From the NCBI RefSeq assembly GCF_017308975.1, contig NZ_JADWPD010000017.1, positions 62,001-126,000 of the forward strand: a stretch of 64,000 nt of DNA. The letters run 5' to 3'. This stretch comes from Amycolatopsis sp. MtRt-6. GTDB taxonomy: Bacteria > Actinomycetota > Actinomycetes > Mycobacteriales > Pseudonocardiaceae. Positions 26,786 through 35,226 of the stretch are shown in pieces; positions within the stretch are counted from its first letter, which is position 1, and every line of letters begins with the position of its first letter. The position numbers and the translations under genes were made by a program. The notes below the pieces were generated by a model, which saw only the letters and a list, made by a program, of their open reading frames with translations, searched no databases and was not told where the DNA came from.

Positions 26786-28216
26786 ATGGCCCGGAATTCT
26801 CGGTCCCCCGTGACGGGCAAGCACCGCGTTGCCCGCCGAACCAAGATCGCGATGGGTGCGATCGGCCTGGCGATCGCCGTCGGCGCGCTCGCCGTCGCGG
26901 TCACCACGGGCCGCACGGGCGAAGCCAGGGCGGATGGCGCGGACCCGTCGTTCTACATCGACATCAACCAGGTTCCCGCCGGTACCAATGTGAACGCGGC
27001 TCTGAAGAACAAGGGCACGAAGGGGTCCTTCACCGTCGACTGTGGAACGAACGCGGACGGTGCGCACCACAACCCGGACAACTTCATCGCCCAGCCCGGG
27101 ATCAAGAACGGCGCCCAGCACCTGCACGACTACGTCGGCAACGTGACCACCGACGCCGATTCCAGCTTGAAGAGCCTGCTCGCCGGCGACACCACCTGCA
27201 AGAACGGTGATCAGTCGGCGTACTTCTGGCCCGTCATCCGCATCGACCGCGAGGACGAGGCGGCGAACAAGAGCAAGAACCAGCAGGCACAGCAGGAGCA
27301 GCAGGGCAAGACCGGCGACGTCCAGGAGGACAAGAGCGCCCAGGACGCCAAGGACGCGCAGGAGCAGAACCAGCGCGAGCGGCGTGGCCAGGGCGGCGGC
27401 CGGACCGGCCTGAGCGCCCAGCAGCAGGGTGATCAGAACGACGGTCAGCAGCAGGACCGCCAGCGCCGTCAGCGCGACCAGGAGCAGAACAACCAGCAGC
27501 AGGACCAGAACCAGAACGACCGGAACCAGAACAACCAGCAGGACCAGAACCAGCAGCAGGACCAGAACAACCAGCAGGACAAGAACGAGAACCAGCAGAA
27601 CCAGAACCAGCAGAACCAGAACCAGGGTCAGCAGGAGGAAGAGCTCGGCGGCCCGCAGGGCGAGAACGAAGAGGTCGGCGACAACGACGGCGAGATCATC
27701 GAGCCGGAGGTCGCGGAGCTGAAGTTCATCGGCGGTGGCGCGCAGAACGTCGTCGCGATGCCGCTCGGGCTGAAGATCCTCTACGGTGACGCCAAGCAGA
27801 GCACGAACGGCCCGGCCAACGCCCGGCCCAGCTGGACCTGCACCGGGTTCGAGGACCGGCTGACCGACAAGTACCCGATCTGCCCGCAGGGCAGCAAGGT
27901 CCAGCGCATCCACGCCTTCCCGAACTGCTGGGACGGCAAGAACACCGACAGCGAGAACCACCGCACGCACATCGTGTTCGCCGACCAGCAGGGCAAGTGC
28001 CCGCAGGGGTTCAAGAACGTGCCCCAGCTGCAGATCACCCTGGTCTACGACATCCCGCAGGACGTCCAGGTCAACAAGCAGTACAAAGTGGACGCCTTCG
28101 CGCAGGAAGAGCACAACCCGCGTTCCGACCACGACGACTTCGCGAACGTGATGAGCAATCAGATCATGGGCCGCCTGGTCAACTGCATCAACTCCGGCCG
28201 GACCTGCGCCGAATAA
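26786..28216 (+). CDS. DUF1996 secreted protein with a Gln/Asn-rich insertion
   Basis: A 476-residue exported protein. A basic N-terminus and a hydrophobic segment (residues 21-41) act as signal or anchor. The DUF1996 hallmarks are HLHDYVGN (112-119), YFWPVIR (146-152) and FPNCWDG (378-384), with paired cysteines. Between the two halves of the domain lies a low-complexity insertion of about 145 residues (158-303) made mostly of Gln, Asn, Asp and Glu, encoded by repeated CAG and AAC codons. The function of DUF1996 is unknown; fungal and actinobacterial members are secreted. It is the first gene of the second ECF-controlled operon. Confidence 0.8.
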   Translation: MARNSRSPVTGKHRVARRTKIAMGAIGLAIAVGALAVAVTTGRTGEARADGADPSFYIDINQVPAGTNVNAALKNKGTKGSFTVDCGTNADGAHHNPDNFIAQPGIKNGAQHLHDYVGNVTTDADSSLKSLLAGDTTCKNGDQSAYFWPVIRIDREDEAANKSKNQQAQQEQQGKTGDVQEDKSAQDAKDAQEQNQRERRGQGGGRTGLSAQQQGDQNDGQQQDRQRRQRDQEQNNQQQDQNQNDRNQNNQQDQNQQQDQNNQQDKNENQQNQNQQNQNQGQQEEELGGPQGENEEVGDNDGEIIEPEVAELKFIGGGAQNVVAMPLGLKILYGDAKQSTNGPANARPSWTCTGFEDRLTDKYPICPQGSKVQRIHAFPNCWDGKNTDSENHRTHIVFADQQGKCPQGFKNVPQLQITLVYDIPQDVQVNKQYKVDAFAQEEHNPRSDHDDFANVMSNQIMGRLVNCINSGRTCAE

Positions 28217-28268
28217 CGACATAGTCAGTTCACTTCGGTCACTTCGAGAGCAGGAGGGAGAACTTCCG

Positions 28269-29183
28269 ATGAACCGTGCTCGCCCGGTTGCCGCGCTGCC
28301 GCTCGCCACGGCCGGACTCGCGCTGGTCGCGGCCTGCGGGACCAACCCGTACGCCACGTCCGGTGCCGGTCGGCCAGTCGTGCTCGGCGCGCAGCCGGCG
28401 AGCGCGGTTCCGGCAGGCACCACGGCCCGGCTGATATCGTCCACTGTGGACGGGTTGGGCACGGTGCTGGCCGACGCGGAAGGGCACACGCTCTACCGCT
28501 ACGCGAAGGACACGGCCGGCCCGGCCACGGCGACCTGCGCCGGCCCGTGCGCGCTGACGTGGCCCCCGCTGGTGTCCGACGTCCCGGCGATCGCCGCCGG
28601 GGTCGAGGCCCGGCTGGTGGGCTCGGTGACCCGGCCCGACGGCCGCAAGCAGGTGACCGTCGGCGGCTGGCCGGTCTACCGGTACGCGAAGGACACGGGC
28701 CCGGGCATCGCGCTCGGCCGCGACGTCAGCGCGGACTGGTCGGCGATCACGCCGACGGGCCGGAAGGCGAACCCCGCAACGGTCGAGACGGCCGAGGCCC
28801 CCGGCCTCGGCACGATCCTCACGGACGCGGACGGCCGCACGCTGTACCTGTTCACCAAGGACGGCAAGGGATCCGGGAAGTCCACGTGCGACGCGTCCTG
28901 CGCGAGCAAGTGGCCACCGCTCCCGGCGGACGGCCGGGTGACAGCGGCCGCCGGCATCGACCCGGGCCTGATCGGCCGCATCCGCAGGGCGGACGGAACG
29001 AGCCAGGTGACGATCGGAGGCTGGCCGGTGTACACGTACGAACAGGACGCGCCGGGCGAAGCGAGCGGCCACGGAGCGGCCGGCGCCTGGTACGCCCTGG
29101 AGCCCAACGGCTGCAAGGCCGAGCCGGTGGCCCGAAGCCCGGAGATCCGGCAGGCCCTGGCACCCACGACCGGCGGGGAGTAA
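28269..29183 (+). CDS. Secreted-repeat lipoprotein with four repeat segments (COG4315 type)
   Basis: A 304-residue lipoprotein with lipobox LVAACG about 24 residues from the start. The mature part contains the secreted repeat two times over: HTLYRYAKDT...CAGPCALTW with VTVGGWPVYRY, then RTLYLFTKDG...CDASCASKW with VTIGGWPVYTY. Each carries a Cys-x3-Cys pair. It is a longer paralogue of the lipoprotein at 24324-24923. GGAGGGAG precedes the ATG; the 52-bp gap to the DUF1996 gene suggests co-transcription. Confidence 0.85.
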   Translation: MNRARPVAALPLATAGLALVAACGTNPYATSGAGRPVVLGAQPASAVPAGTTARLISSTVDGLGTVLADAEGHTLYRYAKDTAGPATATCAGPCALTWPPLVSDVPAIAAGVEARLVGSVTRPDGRKQVTVGGWPVYRYAKDTGPGIALGRDVSADWSAITPTGRKANPATVETAEAPGLGTILTDADGRTLYLFTKDGKGSGKSTCDASCASKWPPLPADGRVTAAAGIDPGLIGRIRRADGTSQVTIGGWPVYTYEQDAPGEASGHGAAGAWYALEPNGCKAEPVARSPEIRQALAPTTGGE

Positions 29184-29718
29184 CCCGCCCCAAAATCCCC
29201 GGCCCGGCGGACACTTCCCTCCACCTCACCCCCCGAGTCCGCCGGGCCGGTTGCACCACAACGGAAAAGCGGGTCACCACCCGCACCAACCCAGCGGGAC
29301 CCCGGTCCCGCACCGAAATCGCGGGGCCCCGGCCCCGCACGACAACCGCGGGACGTGGTCCCGTACCGAAATCGCGGGGCCTTGGTCCCGCACCCCGAGC
29401 CCCGGCCCGGTGGACGCTTTCCCTCCACCTCACCCCCCCCCCGAGTCCATCGGGCCGGTTGTTTCACCGCAGGAAACAGCGGGAGTTGGTCCCGCATCGA
29501 GATGGCGGGGCCTTGGTCCCGCACCCCGAGCCCCGGCCCGGTGGACGCTTTCCCTCCACCTCACCCCCCCCGAGTCCATCGGGCCGGGATTCTTCACCCC
29601 ACCGATCCGGCCGAGCCGGATCAGCGAAGGAGGAAAAGGCGGGAGTCGCTCCCGCCCGCGAGTTCCGGCCGGTGGACGCTTCCCTCCACCTCACCCCTAT
29701 CCACCGCGCCGGAACCCT
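29184..29718. repeat. Imperfect repeats between convergent genes
   Basis: No credible gene. A block containing CCCTCCACCTCACCCC followed by a GAGTCC-CGGGCCGG segment recurs around 29218, 29425, 29557 and 29680, and again near 30029. Two units about 132 bp apart (around 29390 and 29522) are nearly identical over about 60 bp. Short GGTCCCGCACC/GCGGGGCC segments also recur between them. Open frames here are by-products of the repeats. Confidence 0.7.
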
Positions 29719-29886
29719 TCCTCACCACACGAGATCCGTCCCTCCAACTCCGCGAACCGACCCTCCAGATCGGCGAGTCGTCTCCGCAATCACGCGTGAT
29801 GCCCCTTCAATCACGCGAGTTGCCTCTCCAATCACGCGTGATGCCTCCGCAATCACACGCGATACCCCTCCAGCCACACGAGACCC
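29719..29886. repeat. 21-bp tandem repeat array, locus 1
   Basis: Eight consecutive units of exactly 21 bp (starts 29719, 29740, 29761, 29782, 29803, 29824, 29845, 29866). The best-conserved units carry the palindrome ATCACGCGTGAT or a one-sided variant such as ATCACGCGAG. More degenerate copies follow to about 29945. The array lies between the convergent lipoprotein and Lrp-type genes. Confidence 0.85.
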
Positions 29887-30045
29887 CCAGCGAGATCCGC
29901 CTCCCATCACGCGACTCCCGTCGCGAATCACGCGAGTTCCGCCAAGGCCCCGGCCGGTGGCCGCCCCTCGGTCACCGGGCCGGCCCACTCTCCGCGGACC
30001 CCGAATCCCCGGTCCCGGGGGATGCTTCCCTCCACCTCACCCCCC

Positions 30046-31110
30046 TCATCCCCCGGATCGGTGAACGCTGCGGTCCCCGTGCTCCGGCGCGGGGACCGCG
30101 GCCCAGAAATCCAACGGCACCCGGCCCGTACCCCGGCCCGCGAAGTCGAGCAACCGGCCCATCAGCTTGACGCTCCGCAGCGTCACCGCCCGGCCGGTGA
30201 CCTCCAGCCACGGCAGCTTCGCTGCCAGCCGGGCTTCCAAAACGAGCACGTCCTGCGGCGTAGGCAGCCACACCACCAGCATCAGGTTCTCGGCCGCGGT
30301 CAGCGCCGCGCACATCCGCACCTCCGGTGCCATCGCCAGCGACCGGGCCGTCGTCTCCAGCTTGTCCGGGGGCACGCGCACCCAAAGTGTCACCGTCACC
30401 GGTGCCGGTGACACCGACCGCGCGATCTCGCACCGGACGCGGATCGCGCCGCGGCTCAGCAAGCCGTCCAGCCGGCGGCGCACCGTCGTCGCCCCGATGC
30501 CCAACGAGCCCGCCAGTGCCGCCGCCGACGCGCGGGCGTCCGCTCCCAACGCCAAGATCAGCTCCCGGTCCGCCGAATCGAACCGCAGGGGCGACCGCCG
30601 GCGAGCCGGCTTCGGTGACAGCGCCTCGCGCTGGCCCGGCGAGATCGCCCGCACCCGCCACCGGCTGCCCTCGGTGAACATCCGCGGCGACAGCGTCGTC
30701 CGCACCCGCGTCACGCCCGGCACCGTCGCCACCCGGCTCGCCACGTGCGCCCCCAGCTCCCGCAACGACGGTGCGACGACGTGGGCGAGCAGGTCGCACG
30801 GCCCCGCCACGTGCTCGACGGTGGCCACGTGGACGTCCGAAGCCAGCGCGAAAGCGACGGAAAGCGCCGCCCCGGGCGCGCAGTCGATCGCCACGAAGGC
30901 CAGCGCCAGCCGCGCGGCCAGCTCTCCGCCGGCGTACGCGGTCAGCCAGGCGTCCCCGCGCTCCACGAGCGCGTCCCAGCGCCGGGCCGCGGTCACCGCG
31001 CCCACGCCGAGCGCGCGGCCGAGCGTCGACCACGACGCCCGCGGCGCCGCCTGGAGCGCGTCGGCCAGTTTGAGGTCCTGCTCGGCCAACATGGCGGATT
31101 CTTCGCTCAT
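30046..31110 (-). CDS. Double-domain Lrp/AsnC-type regulator
   Basis: A 354-residue regulator made of two Lrp/AsnC units. Each has an N-terminal helix-turn-helix (around residues 15-50 and 185-220, the latter SADRELILALGADARASAAA) and an alpha/beta ligand-binding segment. Two-unit Lrp proteins are common in actinobacteria and usually control amino-acid or peptide metabolism. It is divergent from the M20/SSF/amidohydrolase operon with 68 bp between, so control of that operon is likely but inferred. Confidence 0.85.
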   Translation of the reverse strand: MSEESAMLAEQDLKLADALQAAPRASWSTLGRALGVGAVTAARRWDALVERGDAWLTAYAGGELAARLALAFVAIDCAPGAALSVAFALASDVHVATVEHVAGPCDLLAHVVAPSLRELGAHVASRVATVPGVTRVRTTLSPRMFTEGSRWRVRAISPGQREALSPKPARRRSPLRFDSADRELILALGADARASAAALAGSLGIGATTVRRRLDGLLSRGAIRVRCEIARSVSPAPVTVTLWVRVPPDKLETTARSLAMAPEVRMCAALTAAENLMLVVWLPTPQDVLVLEARLAAKLPWLEVTGRAVTLRSVKLMGRLLDFAGRGTGRVPLDFWAAVPAPEHGDRSVHRSGG

Positions 31111-31178
31111 CAGCCCTCGAGACGGTGGTTTCTGCGGATTTCCCCGGCCATTGTGCGCGACTCTCGCATGATCGGCGG

Positions 31179-32372
31179 ATGACCCTGCGTTCCGATGCCG
31201 CCCTCCTGCTCGGCGACCTGGTCGCCCTCCGCCGCGAACTGCACAAAATCCCCGAAATCGGACTGCATCTGCCGCGCACCCAGGAACGGGTCCTCACCGC
31301 GCTGGACGGCCTGCCGCTCGAAATCACCCTCGGCAAGAACCTCTCGTCGATCACCGCCGTCCTCCGCGGCGGCAAGAAAGGCGGCACCGTCCTGCTGCGC
31401 GGCGACATGGACGCGCTCCCGGTCATGGAGGCCAGCGGCGAGGAGTTCACCTCGACCCACGACGGCGCCATGCACGCCTGCGGCCACGACCTCCACACGG
31501 CCGGCCTCGTCGGCGCCGCCCGGCTGCTCGCCGCCCGCCGGAAAGACCTCCCCGGCGACGTCGTCTTCATGTTCCAGCCGGGCGAAGAGGGCTGGGACGG
31601 CGCCGGCCACATGATCGACGAAGGCGTGCTGACGGCGTCCGGCAGGCCCGTCGACGCCGCCTACGGCCTGCACGTTTCGGCCGCCAGCTACGCCAAGGGC
31701 CACTTCGTCGCCCGGCCCGGCACGCTGATGGCGGCGTCCGGTGCTCTCGAGGTCCGGGTAAAGGGTGACGGCGGCCATGGCTCGTCGCCGCACGACGCCC
31801 GCGACCCGATCCCCGCCGCCTGCGAGATGGTGACCGCGCTGCAGACCATGGTCACGCGCACCTTCGACGTCTTCGACCCGGTCGTGATCACCGTCGGCTC
31901 GTTCCACGCCGGCACCCGGCGCAACATCATCCCGGACGACGCGGTGTTCGAGGCGACGCTGCGGTCCTTCTCGCCGGAGGTCGCGGCGCGGGTGGGCGAA
32001 CGCGCGGTGCGGGTCTGCCGCGGCATCGCGCAGGCGCACGGCCTCGACATCGATGTCACCTACGAACCCGAGTACCCCGCGACGGTCAACGACGCCGATG
32101 CCTACGACTTCGTGGCCGCCACGATCCGCGACGTCTTCGGCGAGGAGCGCTTCACCGAGATGGCCGATCCGATCACCGGTTCGGAGGACTTTTCCCGTGT
32201 CCTCGAACGGGTTCCCGGTGCCTACCTGTTCCTCGGCGCGTGCCCCACGGACCCGGCGACCGCCCCGGACAACCACTCGCCGCGCGCCCGTTTCGACGAC
32301 AGCGTGCTCGGCGACGGCGCCGCGCTGCTGGCCGAACTCGCCGTCCGCCGGCTCGGGCTCCTGGCGGAGTGA
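31179..32372 (+). CDS. M20-family metallopeptidase/amidohydrolase
   Basis: A 397-residue M20D-type amidohydrolase (hippurate hydrolase/N-acyl-amino-acid deacylase family). Metal-ligand motifs are RGDMDALPV, HACGHDLH with the family cysteine, FQPGEEGWDGAG and the dimerisation-domain GGHGSSPHDARDPI. It probably removes an acyl group from an amino-acid conjugate. I chose ATG 31179, which leaves room for the divergent Lrp gene. Its stop overlaps the DUF3311 start (GTGA). Confidence 0.88.
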   Translation: MTLRSDAALLLGDLVALRRELHKIPEIGLHLPRTQERVLTALDGLPLEITLGKNLSSITAVLRGGKKGGTVLLRGDMDALPVMEASGEEFTSTHDGAMHACGHDLHTAGLVGAARLLAARRKDLPGDVVFMFQPGEEGWDGAGHMIDEGVLTASGRPVDAAYGLHVSAASYAKGHFVARPGTLMAASGALEVRVKGDGGHGSSPHDARDPIPAACEMVTALQTMVTRTFDVFDPVVITVGSFHAGTRRNIIPDDAVFEATLRSFSPEVAARVGERAVRVCRGIAQAHGLDIDVTYEPEYPATVNDADAYDFVAATIRDVFGEERFTEMADPITGSEDFSRVLERVPGAYLFLGACPTDPATAPDNHSPRARFDDSVLGDGAALLAELAVRRLGLLAE

Positions 32373-32578
32373 CGCCCGTGCGCAGCTACCACTGGCCCCC
32401 GCTGCTGCCCGTGCTCGCCCTGGTCCTGATGCCGTTCCTGCCGTTCGTCAACACCACCGGGCTCTGGCTCGGCCTGCCGCGGATGATGGTGTGGGGCGCC
32501 TTCTGGTGCCTCATGTTCACCCCGGCGCTGCTGCTCTCGGAACGCCTGATGCGCGCCGCGGGGGAGGACGACGAATGA
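32369..32578 (+). CDS. DUF3311 small membrane protein
   Basis: A 69-residue protein with two hydrophobic helices and the pattern VLMPFLPFVNTTGLWLGLP...WGAFWCL, typical of DUF3311 proteins encoded directly before sodium:solute symporters. It is thought to be an accessory subunit of such transporters. The GTG start overlaps the M20 stop, and its end overlaps the transporter start (ATGA). Confidence 0.85.
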   Translation: MTPVRSYHWPPLLPVLALVLMPFLPFVNTTGLWLGLPRMMVWGAFWCLMFTPALLLSERLMRAAGEDDE

Positions 32579-33990
32579 TCCTGGCCTTCACCCTCGTGGG
32601 CATCGCGGGAATCGGCGTCCTGGGTTTCGTCGGCCGTCGCCGTCCGGCCGCGGACCTGTCCGAGTGGACCGTCGGCGGCCGCCGCTTCGGCGCCGTGACC
32701 ATGTGGTTCCTCCAGGCGGGGGAAGTGTTCACCACCTTCACCTTCCTCGGCATGGCCGGCCTCGCGTTCTCCGGCGGCGTCGCCGCGATGTACGCGCTGC
32801 CGTACGTCCCGATCGCCTACGTCGTGCTGTTCTTCCTCGCGAAACGCCTGTGGACGATGGGGAAGGAGCGCGGCTACCTCACCCAGGGCGACTTCCTCGA
32901 GGACCGCTACGGCAGCCGGACGCTCGGGACGCTGTCCGCGGTGCTCGGCGTCGTCTTCGTGCTGCCCTACCTGCAGCTGCAGATCACCGGGCTCGGGCTG
33001 ATCGTCCGGCTGGTCACCGGCGACAGCGCGTCCGGGACGCTCAGCATGGTGGCCGGCAGCGTGCTGGTGGTCGCGTTCGTGCTGTGGGCCGGGTTGCGCG
33101 GCGTCGCGGCGACGTCCTACTTCAAGGACGGCATCATGCTGGTCGCGCTCGTGGTGCTGATCATCGCCGTGCCGACGCACTTCGCGGGCGGCGTCTCGGG
33201 CGTTTTCCACAAGATCGAACAGCTGCACCCGGAAAAGCTGATCGTCCACAGTGGAGCCAACGACCACGTCTGGTTCGTGACGAGCATGCTGGTCAGCGCG
33301 ATCGGCGTCGGGCTGATGACGCTGCCGCACTCGTGGCCGGCGCTGGTGTCGGCGCGCGACCCGAAGGTGCTGCGCCGCAACTACGCCTGGATGCCGGTGT
33401 ACGAGCTGAGCCTGCTGTTGCCGATGGTGATCGGCTTCGCGGCGATCCTCGTGGTGCCGAAGGGGAGTGATCCGAACGGCGTATTGCTGTCGCTGTCGAA
33501 GGACGCCTTGCCCGGCTGGGTGACCGGCATCGTCGTGGTCGCCGCGACGGCCACCGCGATGGTGCCGGCGGCCGGGATCCTGATCGGCATCTCGTCGCTG
33601 GTGGCGCGCAACATCGTGCGCGTCCGCAGCGGCCGCCGGCAGTTCTGGATCAACCACGGCACGGTTGTGCTCGCGAGTACTCTTGCCCTCGTGCTCGGGA
33701 TCTTCCGGCCGGACCTGCTGGCCAACCTGCTGCTGCTGACCTATTCGGGGTCGGTCCAGCTGGCCCCGGCGAACCTGCTGGGCTTCCTGCGGCGGGTGCC
33801 GGTCGGCAAGGGCCCGGTGCTGGCCGGGCTGGTCGCCGGCGAGCTCGTGGTGATCTGGCTGACCTTTGTGGACAAACACCTCGTGGGCACGGTCAACGTC
33901 GGCCTGGCCGGGCTCGGCGTGAACGTCGTCGTGCTCGCGCTGGCCGCGGTGGTGGCGCCGCGACGGACTGCTCTCGTGGAGGCGGCGTGA
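32575..33990 (+). CDS. Sodium:solute symporter (SSF family)
   Basis: A 471-residue transporter with about thirteen hydrophobic segments. SSF hallmarks include the N-terminal SEWTVGGRRFGAVTMWFLQ and the GDFLEDRYGSR segment after the third helix. It probably imports an organic acid or amino-acid derivative with sodium. It forms one translationally coupled unit with DUF3311 and the two hydrolases, so its substrate is likely what the M20 enzyme and the amidohydrolase break down. Confidence 0.88.
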   Translation: MILAFTLVGIAGIGVLGFVGRRRPAADLSEWTVGGRRFGAVTMWFLQAGEVFTTFTFLGMAGLAFSGGVAAMYALPYVPIAYVVLFFLAKRLWTMGKERGYLTQGDFLEDRYGSRTLGTLSAVLGVVFVLPYLQLQITGLGLIVRLVTGDSASGTLSMVAGSVLVVAFVLWAGLRGVAATSYFKDGIMLVALVVLIIAVPTHFAGGVSGVFHKIEQLHPEKLIVHSGANDHVWFVTSMLVSAIGVGLMTLPHSWPALVSARDPKVLRRNYAWMPVYELSLLLPMVIGFAAILVVPKGSDPNGVLLSLSKDALPGWVTGIVVVAATATAMVPAAGILIGISSLVARNIVRVRSGRRQFWINHGTVVLASTLALVLGIFRPDLLANLLLLTYSGSVQLAPANLLGFLRRVPVGKGPVLAGLVAGELVVIWLTFVDKHLVGTVNVGLAGLGVNVVVLALAAVVAPRRTALVEAA

Positions 33991-35189
33991 CGCGCACGGT
34001 GTTCACCGGCGGCTCGGTGTTCGACGGCACCGGCGCGGACCCGGCACCGGCCGACGTCGTCGTCGAGCACGGCCGGATCGTCGACGTCGGGACGGACCTC
34101 GACGGCGACGAGGGCGTCGACTGCGCCGGCACGGTGCTGCTGCCCGGGCTGTTCGACTGCCACGTGCACGTGACGGTGTCCGACATCGGGCTGCTGTCGC
34201 GGGTGCAAAAGCCGTTCTCCTACCAGTTCTACGAGGCCGCGCGGAACCTGTGGGCGACGCTGGGCCTGGGCATCACGACGGTCCGCGACGCGGCGGGCGC
34301 CGACCTCGGCATCAAGCAGGCGGTGGACGACGGCCTGATCCCGGGGCCGCGGCTGCAGATCTCCATCGGCCTGATCAGCCCGACCGGCGGCCACGGCGAC
34401 GCGTGGCACCCGTCGGGGCTGTGCGTGCCGCTGATGGTCCCGCACCCGGGCCGGCCGGAGACGACGGTCAACGGCCCCGACGAGATGCGCCGGGTGGCCC
34501 GGACGTTGCTGCGCGCGGGCGCCGACGTGCTCAAGGTGTGCACGACCGGCGGCGTGCTGTCCCCGCGCGACGACCCCCGGCACTCGCAGTTCACCCCGGA
34601 GGAACTGGACGTCCTGGTGACGGAGGCGGCCATGCAGGGCCGCCCGGTGATGGCGCACGCCCAGGGCGCGGCGGGCATCAAGAACGCGGTCCGCGCGGGC
34701 GCGCGCTCGATCGAGCACGGCATCTACCTCGACGACGAGGCGATCGAGCTGATGCTCGGCCACGGAACCTGGCTGGTCCCGACGCTGATCGCGCCGGTGA
34801 ACGTGGTCCGCGCGGCGGACGCGGGCGTCGACCTCCCGGCGGCGGTGGTGGCGAAGGCCCGCGAAGTGGTGGAGGCGCACCGGGATTCCCTGCGCCGCGC
34901 GTATGCGGCGGGGGTCCGGATCGCGATGGGCACGGACAGCGGGGTGGGCCCGCACGGGACGAACCTGGAGGAGCTGGCCCTGATGGCGGCGTGCGGCATG
35001 ACACCGGGCGACGTCCTGGAGGCGACGACGTCCTCGGCGGCGCGGCTGATGGGCCTGGACGGCGAGCTGGGCCGGATCGAACCGGGCCTGCGCGCGGACC
35101 TCGTGCTGGTGGCCGGGGACCCGTACGACTTCCCGGCGCTGGCGTCGAACATCCGGGAGGTCTGGAAGGACGGCATCCGGGTCGTCTGA
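33987..35189 (+). CDS. Amidohydrolase (imidazolonepropionase/prolidase-like)
   Basis: A 400-residue metal-dependent amidohydrolase. Motifs in order are PGLFDCHVHV (HxH metal site), VLKVCTTGGV with the likely carbamylated or bridging lysine, MAHAQG, SIEHGIYLD and MGTDSGVGPHG (catalytic Asp). It belongs to the branch containing Xaa-Pro dipeptidases and aryl-phosphatase-like enzymes. The GTG start overlaps the symporter stop. It is the last gene of the operon. Confidence 0.87.
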   Translation: MTRTVFTGGSVFDGTGADPAPADVVVEHGRIVDVGTDLDGDEGVDCAGTVLLPGLFDCHVHVTVSDIGLLSRVQKPFSYQFYEAARNLWATLGLGITTVRDAAGADLGIKQAVDDGLIPGPRLQISIGLISPTGGHGDAWHPSGLCVPLMVPHPGRPETTVNGPDEMRRVARTLLRAGADVLKVCTTGGVLSPRDDPRHSQFTPEELDVLVTEAAMQGRPVMAHAQGAAGIKNAVRAGARSIEHGIYLDDEAIELMLGHGTWLVPTLIAPVNVVRAADAGVDLPAAVVAKAREVVEAHRDSLRRAYAAGVRIAMGTDSGVGPHGTNLEELALMAACGMTPGDVLEATTSSAARLMGLDGELGRIEPGLRADLVLVAGDPYDFPALASNIREVWKDGIRVV

Positions 35190-35195
35190 TCGGGA

Positions 35196-35226
35196 GTGTC
35201 GTCCGCCCGATCACGCGTGTCGTCCG
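35196..35226. repeat. 21-bp repeat fragment, locus 2
   Basis: The 10-mer GTGTCGTCCG occurs at 35196 and 35217, exactly 21 bp apart, with GATCACGCGT between. It fills the short gap between two convergent genes and looks like a remnant or minimal form of the 21-bp repeat family. Confidence 0.6.

Noticed and set aside
29719..29886. CRISPR array
   Set aside because: Units are contiguous 21-mers without unique spacers of constant length, and no cas genes are in the window.
29184..30045. Long open frames on both strands downstream of the second secreted-repeat lipoprotein
   Set aside because: They are repetitive Pro/Ser/Arg-rich translations caused by the repeats, with no ribosome sites or family resemblance.
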